Below the pieces are notes generated by a model, which worked only from the letters and a program-made list of their open reading frames with translations, searched no databases and had not been told where the DNA came from. The translations under genes and the position numbers were made by a program. DNA of 64,000 bases, taken from positions 1-64,000 of the forward strand of contig QQNE01000007.1 in the NCBI GenBank assembly GCA_003402735.1, given 5' to 3'. Positions 1 through 9,378 of the stretch are shown piece by piece (the stretch's first letter is position 1; every line of letters begins with the position of its first letter). The DNA is from Verrucomicrobiota bacterium. Its GTDB lineage: Bacteria; Verrucomicrobiota; Verrucomicrobiia; Verrucomicrobiales; DEV007.

Positions 1-303
1 GAAACATTTGGGGCGAAAGATGAAGCAAGGGTGCAATCCTATTTTTCGCCTACCATTTTTCGCCACAAAACCACATTCACCAGTTCAACCGGCGAAACAT
101 TTGGGGCGAAAGATGAAGCAAGGCTGCAATCCTATTTTTCGCCCAACATTTTCCGCCTCAAAACCACATTCACCAGTTCAACCGGCGAAACATTTGGGGC
201 GAAAGATGAAGCAAGGCTGCAATCCTATTTTTCGCCCAACATCTTTCGCCAGAAGACCCCATTCACCAGTTCAACGGGCGAAACATTTGAGGCGAAAGAT
301 GAA
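1..303. repeat. Tandem repeat, 93-bp period, about 3.3 copies, each with an internal imperfect inverted repeat
   Basis: 'gaaacatttggggcgaaagatgaag' recurs at 1, 94, 187 and 280 (last copy partial/diverged). Each unit has arms GGCGAAACATTTGGGGCGAAA and TTTCGCC(C)AACATTTTTCGCC. May continue left of the window. Confidence 0.93.
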
Positions 304-405
304 GATTGCCACGCTCGGGTTTCGGACTTTGCTTGGCGGATTGGGGAGTAAATCCATTGTTTGTCGTCAACCTGCTTGATTGTGTTGGTCCTGAAGGGGA
401 GCGGA

Positions 406-1449
406 TCAAAACTGCAGCAACTCGCCCACGGGCAGCGGCCTTTTCTGGCGGATGGATTCCTCGGCGACGAGGCATAAGCCAGCGCTCCAAAGCCCGTCGA
501 GGCCGGTGGCGATGGGCGTTTTGCCGCTGCGCACCATCTCGATGCTTTGCGCGATCTCTTCGCGGAGTTCGAAGACTTCGCCGCTTTGTTTGGTGAGCGT
601 CACCTCTTCCAGTTTTTCGCCGTCGAAGACCTTGAGGAACGCGGTGGGCTCCAGTGTGCGGTCCAGCGCACCGCTCCACCCGGCCCACAGCGCGCCCTTG
701 GTGCCGCTGACCTTCACCGTTTGATGATGCTCAAAGGCGGCGAGTGTCTGCGAGACGACGGCGTAGCTGCCATTCGAATATTGAAACATGGCGCTGAAGT
801 TGTCGTAAAGCGAGGGGCGCTGCGAATCGCGTGAGTTTCCATACGCATAAAGCTCCACCGGATCGCCACTTCCTTCAAGATACCAGCGCGCGAGGTCGAA
901 GAAGTGAATTGGCTCCTCCAGCACCCACGAACCGACACGGCTCTGGTCGTAACGCCAGCCGGACGCACCCGGACGGTAAGGTTTTCGCGAAAGCTCCACC
1001 AACACATATTGCGGATCACCGATGGTGCCAGCAACGATGATCTCCTTGATTCGGCCCCATTGGCTGGAGAGACGCAACTCGTGACCAACGGCCAGATGCA
1101 CACCGTGATCGCGGGCTCCGGCCACGATGGCTTTGCAATCATCGAGCGTGATGGCCATGGGTTTCTCCAAAAGGACATGTTTGCCCCTCTCCATCCCAGC
1201 GAGCGCGATCTCACGGTGCGTATGGCTCGGCGTGGCGATGTCGATGATATCGAAATCAACCTTCGCAATCATGTCGAGGCTGTCCGCGAAGATTTGCGCC
1301 TCAGGATAGAGTTTCCAAGCCTCTTCGCGCGACGCCTCCGAGGGCGCTGTGATCGCGACAAGTTTGGCGTCCCGGTTTCCGGCAATGGATTGGGCATGAA
1401 ATTTGCCCCAGGCGCCGAATCCGGCGAGAGCGAAGCGAATGGGTGGCAT
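406..1449 (-). CDS. Gfo/Idh/MocA family oxidoreductase
   Basis: 347 aa; N-terminal Rossmann 'FALAGFGAWGKFHAQSIAGN', 'HVLLEKPMAITLDDC' (EKP motif). Confidence 0.92.
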   Translation of the reverse strand: MPPIRFALAGFGAWGKFHAQSIAGNRDAKLVAITAPSEASREEAWKLYPEAQIFADSLDMIAKVDFDIIDIATPSHTHREIALAGMERGKHVLLEKPMAITLDDCKAIVAGARDHGVHLAVGHELRLSSQWGRIKEIIVAGTIGDPQYVLVELSRKPYRPGASGWRYDQSRVGSWVLEEPIHFFDLARWYLEGSGDPVELYAYGNSRDSQRPSLYDNFSAMFQYSNGSYAVVSQTLAAFEHHQTVKVSGTKGALWAGWSGALDRTLEPTAFLKVFDGEKLEEVTLTKQSGEVFELREEIAQSIEMVRSGKTPIATGLDGLWSAGLCLVAEESIRQKRPLPVGELLQF

Positions 1450-1486
1450 AAAACGTGAACGGAGGGCGAAGGGTGCGTGCTCTGTA

Positions 1487-2668
1487 TCAGACGCGCGTGG
1501 CTGTGGTCAAGGGTGTCACCGGGTCCGGCACACGGCGGTTTTGCAGTTCATTGATGCGGCAGGTCGGGAGTTTCGGCAGGACGTATTTCGCAAAGAGATC
1601 GCACTCGTCGAGATGCGGGTAGCCGCTGAGGACGAAGGCGCGCATGCCCATCTCCATGTAGCGGTTCAGTTTGGCGAGCACTTGATCGGGATCGCCCACG
1701 ATGGCGCTCGCGCAGCCGCTGCGTGCCAGACCAATACCGCTCCAAAGGCGATCTTCGATGTAGAGATCCTTGCTTTGCGCACGGAGTTCGTCCTGACGCT
1801 TCACACCACTGCTTTGGCTGTCTTGTGAACGGGCTTTGATCTCAGCGCCCTTGGCGGCATCGAGCTTGGAAATCAGACGATCCGCCGCCGCTCGGGCCTC
1901 GGCTTCCGTTTCGCGCACAATGACGTGGCTGCGGAATCCGAAGTCGATCTTGCGACCGTAGCCTGCGGCTTTCTCTGACATCACGCGCATTGTTTCCGCG
2001 ATGCGATCCTCCGTCTCCGGCCACATGAGGAAGACATCACAGTGCTTCGCGCACAAATCCTGTGCAGCGGGCGAGATGCCGCCGAAATACATCAGCGGTC
2101 CGCCATTCTGCTGATAGGTCTTCGCTGGCTCCGTGGTCGGCAGGTTGATGTCGTAGAACTTGCCTTTGAACTCATAGGGCCCGTTCGCGCGCCACAGGCC
2201 CTGCAGAATTTCAATGATCTCGCTGGAGCGCTCGTAGCGCGTTTGGTTATCCTCTTTGATGCCCGGCATGTCGGAGGAAATGATGTTGATCGTGAGGCGG
2301 CCCTTTGAGAGGTGATCGAGCGTGGAAAGCGCACGCGCCAGCATCGGCGGCCACACCTCGCCCATGCGCAAGGCGACGAGGAAATTGATCTGCTGTGTCT
2401 GTGGAGCCAGCGCGGAGGCAAAGGCCAGCGCGTCCTGCCCGGCAATCCAGCCGGAGGGCAGCAGGATGTTTTGATAGCCGAGCGCGTCCGCTCTCTTCAC
2501 GATCTCGCCACAGTGTTCGTAGCTGGAGCGGAGGGAACCATCAGGGATGCCGAGGAACTCGTAGTCATCGGAGCAGATGGCGGAAAACCAAGCCACTTCA
2601 CATTGTCGGCCTTCAGTGCGGATCGGGATGGGGGGCATGAGAATAAATACATTTGGATGGGAATGCAA
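1487..2668 (-). CDS. LLM-class flavin-dependent oxidoreductase (alkanesulfonate monooxygenase SsuD-like)
   Basis: 393 aa; 'ALRMGEVWPPMLARALSTLDHLSKGRLTINIISSD', 'YFGGISPAAQDL', 'FVLSGYPHLDECDLFAKYVLPKLP'. Confidence 0.88.
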   Translation of the reverse strand: MHSHPNVFILMPPIPIRTEGRQCEVAWFSAICSDDYEFLGIPDGSLRSSYEHCGEIVKRADALGYQNILLPSGWIAGQDALAFASALAPQTQQINFLVALRMGEVWPPMLARALSTLDHLSKGRLTINIISSDMPGIKEDNQTRYERSSEIIEILQGLWRANGPYEFKGKFYDINLPTTEPAKTYQQNGGPLMYFGGISPAAQDLCAKHCDVFLMWPETEDRIAETMRVMSEKAAGYGRKIDFGFRSHVIVRETEAEARAAADRLISKLDAAKGAEIKARSQDSQSSGVKRQDELRAQSKDLYIEDRLWSGIGLARSGCASAIVGDPDQVLAKLNRYMEMGMRAFVLSGYPHLDECDLFAKYVLPKLPTCRINELQNRRVPDPVTPLTTATRV

Positions 2669-2709
2669 CGTGCCGAACGCCTCTCGATTGCATCAGCAGC
2701 GCATGCACC

Positions 2710-3984
2710 TCACTCTGGCAGCTCTTCTCCGTGCGTCTCAGGCAGGAATGCCAGGAAAACCAAGCCCAGCAAAAAGAAACCTCCCAGCCACGTCACCGCG
2801 ATGGGTGTGGAGTAAGCCGATTTCAACCACGCGCTGAGCCAGATCAGCACCGGGGCCGCGAGGATGCGGCCTGTGTTGAAACAAAAACCGGAACCCGTCG
2901 CCCGCAAGTGGGTGGGAAAGAGCGCCGGAAAAAACACCGCATACCCAGCGTGAATGCCCTGTGCGAAAAAGGCGAAAATCGGCAGCAGAACGAGCAGCAG
3001 AATATAACTGCCCACGTGCGCCGGCACCCAGCAGATCACGGGCGTCATCACCAACGCGGCAAGATGCATGATGATGAAGGTCTTTTTGCAGCCCCATCGA
3101 GCACTCAGCGGCCCGAAGGCCAACATCCCGGCCCCGGCCCCGGCCGTTTGGATGAAGCCGAAGGCAATCTTCGATTTGCTGGCCCAATCAGGGTCATTAG
3201 CCCGCTTCAGGAAGTCGGCCGCGATGTCTTGCCCACCCACCACCACGCCCCAGAACGTAGCCAAACCCACCATGGCCAGCATCGCGCCAAACACAGCCCG
3301 CGCACGCCAACGAGGATCACCTAGCAATTCACCAAAGCTGCCCATGCGCTCCTTTTTCGTCTCACGCGCCGCTTTCCAGGACTCGGGCTCTTTGATGCTC
3401 AGGCGCACCCACAGCACCAACAAAGCCGGCAACACACCAAGCAAATAGGCCGTGCGCCATTGCGTTCCCACCCACAGGCCCGCCGCTGCGGCGAGCCACA
3501 AGCCCCCCACGCTCGTCGCGTGAAAAATGCCGCCAGCGCGTTCCCGCGCCTCTCTCGGAAACACCTCGGCCACCAACGCCGCGCCCACGGCCCATTCCCC
3601 TCCGACACCCATCGCCACGAGAAAACGCAGCGCCCCAACCTGCCAGATCTGATCCGCAAACGCCGTGACCCCGGAGAAGACCGAGTAAAACAGGATCGTG
3701 AGTGCCATCACCGGATTGCGCCCCCATCTGTCCGCGAGCGAACTGAAGAGCAGGCCGCCAAAGGTGCCGCCAATCAGGAAGATGCCGAGGAAACGCTCGC
3801 CCCACAGCTTCACCAGCGGATCATCGACCTTCACATGCAACAAATCCGGCAACATGTCCGCGCGAGTCAGATTGTAGATCTGCCCTTCAAACGCATCAAA
3901 GACCCAGCCCAGGGAAGCGACGACGAGCACCAGCCACTGATAACGTGTGACGGAGGAATGCCATTTGGGCGGTGCAGAAGTCAT
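2710..3984 (-). CDS. MFS transporter (sugar/sialate porter-like)
   Basis: Multi-TM protein; likely start MTSAPPKWHSSVTRYQWLVLVVASLGWVFDAFEGQ at 3984 rather than the longer ORF start at 4389; 'SLADRWGRNPVMAL' MFS motif. Confidence 0.87.
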   Translation of the reverse strand: MTSAPPKWHSSVTRYQWLVLVVASLGWVFDAFEGQIYNLTRADMLPDLLHVKVDDPLVKLWGERFLGIFLIGGTFGGLLFSSLADRWGRNPVMALTILFYSVFSGVTAFADQIWQVGALRFLVAMGVGGEWAVGAALVAEVFPREARERAGGIFHATSVGGLWLAAAAGLWVGTQWRTAYLLGVLPALLVLWVRLSIKEPESWKAARETKKERMGSFGELLGDPRWRARAVFGAMLAMVGLATFWGVVVGGQDIAADFLKRANDPDWASKSKIAFGFIQTAGAGAGMLAFGPLSARWGCKKTFIIMHLAALVMTPVICWVPAHVGSYILLLVLLPIFAFFAQGIHAGYAVFFPALFPTHLRATGSGFCFNTGRILAAPVLIWLSAWLKSAYSTPIAVTWLGGFFLLGLVFLAFLPETHGEELPE

Positions 3985-4234
3985 GGGAGAGCGTCTTGCC
4001 GTAAGACTCCGGGTATCGCAATGCTGAAACAAAAGAAGCGGCTCGTGGTCTGACCAGCCTAAACTCAGGAACCGGCGGTGGCACCCTGGCGGATCCTCAT
4101 GCAACGTCGAAAAGACCGCAACTGAAGTTTGCCGCCGCCCAGCCGTTGTGCGCCACAGCCACACCCCCGCAGCGACGGCCCTCCAGACTGGGCTTGGGCG
4201 AGTCGAGGTTCGGGCGCCCCGGGCTACGGACCGC

Positions 4235-4790
4235 AACAAAACACTCGGGTTCACGAGCAAGTCCTCCCACCCTATCTGCGGCGGGTCCCCACGCTCTACC
4301 TCACGGGCGTCTCCGACGAGCAGATGGGGGAGGCCCTCGCTGCCAGCCTCGGGCAGGGTGTAGCCGCACTGTCGGCCGCCAGCGTGCATCGGCTCCGCGA
4401 AAGTTGGAGTGAAGATTCCAAGGCCTGAACGACGCCCCGGAACTGGTATTCGAAGACTCCCGCCGGATCTATGGCGCCAAACACCCCAAGAACCGGGACC
4501 GCTTGGCGAAAGACCGGGACGCTTACTGGCCTTCTACGACCTCCAGGCCGCGCACTGAGCCCACATTCGTTCCACCAACCCGATCAAAAGCTGCTGCGCC
4601 ACAATGCGTTACGGTCTCAAAAGTTCCTGGCCATGGCCTTCAAGCCCTCGATGGAGGCAGAAAAGAAATGGAAGCGCCTGCGCGGGAACACCCACCTGAC
4701 GAAGGTGATCGCTGGCGACCGTTTCATAGACGGGATCGAGGAGGGAACGCTCAACGCTAGAAAGGATAATGGGAAGCACTCAAGGCTGGG
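4235..4790 (+). pseudogene. Degenerate IS256-family (Mutator-type) transposase remnant
   Basis: Fragments in several frames: 'VLPPYLRRVPTLYLTGVSDEQMGEALAASLGQGVAALSAASVHRLRESW' then 'AKHPKNRDRLAKDRDA / LLAFYDLQAAH*AHIRSTNPI' and 'FKPSMEAEKKWKRLRGNTHLTKVIAGDRFIDGIEEG', matching the N-terminal and C-terminal landmarks of IS256 transposases. Catalytic middle deleted. Confidence 0.85.
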
Positions 4791-5111
4791 AACACACTGA
4801 AAAGTTTGGCCTTTCATCCAGCGGCCATACGATGGGGAACCGGGTCACCTGGTGGTTGAATGGAAGATTTGTGCGAATTCCCTCATTTTCCGTGAGTTCG
4901 GTGTTCTCAGTGGTCGACCGTTCCCGTATTTAGGTTAATCGACTGGAAAACGTCGCATGGAATCTTCCGAGGTGCATCGGCCTGCTCCAGTTCACAACAT
5001 TTGACCAGATTCCATGATGAAGCCTCACCATACATCCGGATCTTGTAACGGTGTCAAGGAGGCTTCCTGCCGGTTGGGAACGCAAGTCGGGGGAGAAAGC
5101 AACCAAAAGAA

Positions 5112-6950
5112 TTATTCTAACGCCGTTACGGCGATGGAATCAACAACGACCGGCGTATTATTACCAAATCGTAGCTCAACTTCGATCTCGTCAAATGCCT
5201 CAAACTCTTCGCCAATCCCGTGTATCCGCTCACTTTGATTCCCCATGGACCACCCCCATTCGTTTCCGCGACGCTCAAGTCGAATCATCACAAGCCTCTG
5301 GCCTTTACCGCTGAAAGCCTTGAGACTCTGGCTACCTGAGCCGCCTATGGGCCAGGAACCGAGGACGTTGTAGCCTCGGCGTCCCTGGAGGTTTAGTTGC
5401 ATATTTCGCGCACCATTTCTCCCCAATAACTTAATTTCGACTAAATCGAAACCATCAGAGATATTGAGTCCGAGGTTGATGGCGAAATGACCGCCTAAAC
5501 GAACATCTTTATAGCGAAATCGCTTAACCGCTTTCCCAAGAAGCTGGCCATCGCTGACGTGTATGCATTCCTTGATTTTTAAAGACTCTACCCGCGTCGC
5601 GAAGTCGGGCATCGGCTTATCTCCGGAGTCCTCATTCTCAAACGTCAGGGGCCCCATTTCCAGGCCGAGCAGACACACTTCGTCCTTTTCAAACACAAAT
5701 CGTAGGGCTTTGTAGACCGTGTTACCTGTGCTTCGCCACACTGCCCGATCTGGACTGCAATTCATTGATAGCTGAAATTCACCGCCTCGCCTCTCCAATC
5801 TATAGGTTTTGACAAAAGGTTCAGGCTTCTCAAATCGTAACAACAATGAACTTCCATCTGCCGTCTGAAGATTCCAGGGGTAGCCTTGGCGTCCGGAACT
5901 CTTTACTGGCATTTCCTGGTTATGTTCATCGATGAGCGTCATTCCAAAGGTAGCCGAGCCAGGGGTTATCATGTCCCACTGTATGTAGAAATCTTGGGCA
6001 AGTGAAAAGCCCCGGAGTTCGGCGTTTTGAGGTTTGGGAGTGTTTGATTTTATCACATTGGTATTGGCCCATCGTGTGACAACAACTCCACTATCGCCAA
6101 TCCATTGTTTTGGCAAAGAGACACGCTCGTAATCGACGAGTTCCAATCTGTATTCGGAGAAGGCGGGCTGAGGCATCGCAAGCTCGGGCGCAGGGACTTT
6201 TTCGGGGAAGCCGAGAGGCACGAAGCGATGGTCATTGACCAAGTTTCCATAGGTGAAGGGCATTTGGCGGTTTTTGGTGGCTTTCATGACCTCCAAAGCC
6301 ACTTTTTGTAAAACTTGCGTGATTGTGCCTGGCTGGAGGATTTCCCGGGCCAGAAAGCCGGTGTAGATAGAGGGTTTGCCCTCGCTGTAAGGGGCCAAAG
6401 AGACAGTGCCGTGTTTGGTTGAGTAGCAGACTAAGGTTTCCTTAGCTTCCACCTGCACCTCCCCGAGACCCACAGGGCGCAAGCCCGTGCCTTTGGGAGC
6501 CACATTTCCGGGGTTGCGGCACGCATCCAAAATCACGATCCGCAGACTGGCAGGTGTGCGTTCGAGTAGGTCCAAGACATCGTAAAGCGCCAAGGCGTCG
6601 GATTTGACGGTGGGGTTGAATTCCACCGGAAGAAGATAGTTCTTACCGTCGGTCTCCATTCCGTGTCCGGAAAAGTAGAAGAAGGCTTCGTCTTTCGGAC
6701 CAAGCGTAGCGGCGAATGCTTGGACTACAGCATCCATCTCGTTTGCCGGGAGATCGGTGTGAGGCCTATTGTCGTGAATGGAGACACCAATGGCTCGAAA
6801 GGCTTCAACCATGCTGGTGGCATCGACGGCACAGGCATCGAGACGTTCCAATGTGGTGTAGGCGGCATTGCCGATGATGAGGGCACGTCGTTCCGCCTGA
6901 GCGTGGTCGGCAAAACCGAGAGTGATCAGGAAACAGGTCAGAAGACGCAT
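5112..6950 (-). CDS. Exported caspase-like (peptidase C14) protein with beta-rich C-terminal half
   Basis: 612 aa; signal peptide MRLLTCFLITLGFADHAQA; 'RRALIIGNAAYTTLERLDACAVDA', catalytic His 'FFYFSGHGMETDG', catalytic Cys 'IVILDACRNPG'. Confidence 0.88.
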   Translation of the reverse strand: MRLLTCFLITLGFADHAQAERRALIIGNAAYTTLERLDACAVDATSMVEAFRAIGVSIHDNRPHTDLPANEMDAVVQAFAATLGPKDEAFFYFSGHGMETDGKNYLLPVEFNPTVKSDALALYDVLDLLERTPASLRIVILDACRNPGNVAPKGTGLRPVGLGEVQVEAKETLVCYSTKHGTVSLAPYSEGKPSIYTGFLAREILQPGTITQVLQKVALEVMKATKNRQMPFTYGNLVNDHRFVPLGFPEKVPAPELAMPQPAFSEYRLELVDYERVSLPKQWIGDSGVVVTRWANTNVIKSNTPKPQNAELRGFSLAQDFYIQWDMITPGSATFGMTLIDEHNQEMPVKSSGRQGYPWNLQTADGSSLLLRFEKPEPFVKTYRLERRGGEFQLSMNCSPDRAVWRSTGNTVYKALRFVFEKDEVCLLGLEMGPLTFENEDSGDKPMPDFATRVESLKIKECIHVSDGQLLGKAVKRFRYKDVRLGGHFAINLGLNISDGFDLVEIKLLGRNGARNMQLNLQGRRGYNVLGSWPIGGSGSQSLKAFSGKGQRLVMIRLERRGNEWGWSMGNQSERIHGIGEEFEAFDEIEVELRFGNNTPVVVDSIAVTALE

Positions 6951-7447
6951 CGCGGGACAGGGTAGGTTGTGGAAAGACTAGATCAATTCGTGGGTTTTGC
7001 AAAGTCCGTGGGAATCGTCCCTGACACCGTTACAATTTCCGGATGGATGGCGAAGACTCCGCACTCGCGGAGTCCTCAGGAAGGGTTTGCCTTCAATTCA
7101 TCCTAATGACACCCAAAGAAAGCATCCTGCAGGCGTTGGCGCAAGCTGACGACGACCATGCCACCGAGATTCTCCGTGACGCTGCCAAAGCGCTGATAAA
7201 CAGGCGTAAGCCGAATGCGGACGTATTCGGTGCAACAGGGGGTCGGGTGCATGCCGAACGGGTCACGCTGGCCAAGTTGCCTCAGGGGGCCAAAGAGAAA
7301 ACCGTGCCACTGTTCCGACGCCCCTTGGCCACCCAGGGCGCAGCCGCTGGATGCCCACGGGGTTGACCCGGGCCGAGGAGGGTTTTCGCCGGGTTCACGG
7401 CTACCAACGGCTCCGGGAACTGGGGTTCGCGCTGGGGACATCCCCAA

Positions 7448-7500
7448 ATCCGCCGAGGTGGCGCTGACAAAGAAACGCAGAAGACGCTTGCCTGTAACCC
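7448..7500 (-). pseudogene. Remnant of a DUF4062 gene 5' end
   Basis: Minus-strand reading 'GKRLLRFFVSATSADLG' matches 'AKRSLRIFVSATTADLG' of the intact DUF4062 gene (start 16294); the start codon position reads ACA instead of ATG. Confidence 0.75.
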
Positions 7501-7614
7501 AAAAATTTCGTTACACGAGGTCGGGATGAGCCGCAACCTGGATTTGGAAACGCGAATCCGGAGAAAAGTCGGGCTGGCCAAAACCGCCTCTTTGCGGCAT
7601 GGTGGCATCGCACC

Positions 7615-9378
7615 ATGAAAGCTAAGCTCGCATGTCGGTTTCGTTTTGCATTATTGGCCGGGCTGTGCTGGATCGCCGGAGCCAGCGCTCAGGAATTCGG
7701 TCCGCTTCCCAAATACACATTGGCCCAGGTCGGCACCGGACCCGCCTTGTTGATCGGCGTGGGAGATTATGACGGTGCCGGATCGGTCTTCGGACGGTTG
7801 GAGGGAATCGGCAAGGACTTGGAGGCCATCGAGGCCACGGTGCGCAAACTGGGTTGGAAGGAGGTCACGGTGTTGCGGGATCCGACGAGAGATAAGATGC
7901 GGGAGGCGGTGGACAGCTTCGGGGCCAGAGCGAAAGACTCTCCCGGCGCGAGTTTCTTTTACTTCAGTGGGCACGGCGTCTTGCAGAACCGACTGAATTA
8001 CATGATCCCGGCCCGGGCTCAGGTGCGCACCCGCGAGCACTTGGCGGACTATGCCATTCCAGTGGAAGATGTGCTCGGCTTTCTCGAGAATGAGGGCAGT
8101 GGTCCTGCGTTGGTCTTCATCGATGCCTGCCGCAACAACGATCTGCCGGCCGGGGGCAAATACGGGGGCGCGAATCTTCTCTTGAGCCGAAGAAACGGCC
8201 TCTTCATCGGCTACGCCACGGCTGAAGGAGAGATCTCCAATATGACCGAGAAGGGCAGCTTTTTCACCCGGAGTTTGGCTCATCGGCTCCTCACGCCGGG
8301 AGAAAGTTTGGACAATCTCTACGGAGGGATCATCGAGGACGTGGAGGCGCAATCGAAAGCGATGAAGGCGGAAGCGATTCAGCCACCGGAAAAGCTGAGC
8401 GCCTTGCGCATCATCCTCGAAATGGTCCCGGGCGGTGAATCCCCGGAAATGGCCCGCTTGCGTGCGGAGGTGGAGAGACTGCGGAAGGAGCAAGGGAGTG
8501 GACAGACGGTGGCCATGGTGAAAGCCACGCCCTTAGACCCAACGCTGTTGCCCAATAGCAATCCACAAATCACCACTGCGACGGCAAAAGCTCCCTTCAC
8601 CAATCCCCTCGGCATGAAATTCGTGCCGGTGCCGGGGACGAAGATCCTCATGAGCATTTGGGAGACGCGGGTGCGGGATTTCCGGGCGTTTCGTGCCGAC
8701 ACGGAGGGAGAATCGGATCATCCCGTGGTGGAGGTGAGCTGGGAAGATGCCCAAGCCTTCTGCCAGTGGCTGAGCCGCCGGGAAGGGAAGACCTACCGGC
8801 TGCCGACGGATCATGAGTGGAGCCTCGCGGTGGGGATTGGTGGCTGGGAAAACGCCACGGCCAGCCCGGCGGACAAGGATGGGGTGATCGAGGGCGTGTA
8901 TCCCTGGGGAACCACGTGGCCGCCGCCGAATGGAGCGGGGAATTATGACTCCAGCTTCAACTGCGACCGATTTGACGGCACCGCACCTGTCGGTTCGTTT
9001 GCCGCCAATCCGTTAGGGCTTTTCGATCTCGGCGGGAATGTTTGGGAGTGGTGTGAGGATTGGTATCAAAGCGGCCAAACTCTTCGTGTTCTGCGTGGTG
9101 GTTCGTGGTGCAACTCTACGGTGATCAGTCTCCGGTCTTCGCGCCGCAACCGCGACGCTCCGACGTTTCGGTACGACGACATCGGGTTTCGGGTTGTGTT
9201 GGAGTTGGGGAGTGGCGGCAAGGCGTCCAGCATTTGGGGATTTGGCCTGATGCCAGGTGGGGACACGCTCTGCCTGGCCCGTGCGCCCCGGTCCAGGGTG
9301 AATTGGACACCTAACCCGCCGTCCCCGGCCCCGGAACCTGCCGGGGAAAAGACGCGATCCAGCCGGGTGGCCGCGTAA
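7615..9378 (+). CDS. Exported caspase (peptidase C14) - FGE-sulfatase/C-type-lectin fusion; DGR target 1
   Basis: 587 aa; signal peptide MKAKLACRFRFALLAGLCWIAGASA; 'SFFYFSGHGV', 'LVFIDACRNND'; FGE landmarks 'NPLGMKFVPVPG', 'VSWEDAQAFCQWLSRREGKTYRLPTDHEWSLAVG', 'GLFDLGGNVWEWCEDWY', 'RVLRGGSW...GFRVVLE'. Confidence 0.93.
   Translation: MKAKLACRFRFALLAGLCWIAGASAQEFGPLPKYTLAQVGTGPALLIGVGDYDGAGSVFGRLEGIGKDLEAIEATVRKLGWKEVTVLRDPTRDKMREAVDSFGARAKDSPGASFFYFSGHGVLQNRLNYMIPARAQVRTREHLADYAIPVEDVLGFLENEGSGPALVFIDACRNNDLPAGGKYGGANLLLSRRNGLFIGYATAEGEISNMTEKGSFFTRSLAHRLLTPGESLDNLYGGIIEDVEAQSKAMKAEAIQPPEKLSALRIILEMVPGGESPEMARLRAEVERLRKEQGSGQTVAMVKATPLDPTLLPNSNPQITTATAKAPFTNPLGMKFVPVPGTKILMSIWETRVRDFRAFRADTEGESDHPVVEVSWEDAQAFCQWLSRREGKTYRLPTDHEWSLAVGIGGWENATASPADKDGVIEGVYPWGTTWPPPNGAGNYDSSFNCDRFDGTAPVGSFAANPLGLFDLGGNVWEWCEDWYQSGQTLRVLRGGSWCNSTVISLRSSRRNRDAPTFRYDDIGFRVVLELGSGGKASSIWGFGLMPGGDTLCLARAPRSRVNWTPNPPSPAPEPAGEKTRSSRVAA
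9085..9219 (+). repeat. DGR variable repeat 1 (VR1): 24-bp 5' constant, 75-bp variable core (9109-9183), 36-bp 3' constant (candidate IMH)
   Basis: Constant flanks identical to VR2 (24/24 and 36/36). The core differs from VR2 at 25 positions; 19 have A in one copy and the other 6 have no A in either, so all are compatible with an A template. Confidence 0.9.

Noticed and set aside
1-303. CRISPR array
   Set aside because: The 93-bp unit repeats as a whole with no unique spacers, and no cas genes are nearby.
7043-7366. 107-aa plus ORF upstream of target 1
   Set aside because: Runs towards the decayed DUF4062 remnant and has no recognisable family; coding status not supportable.
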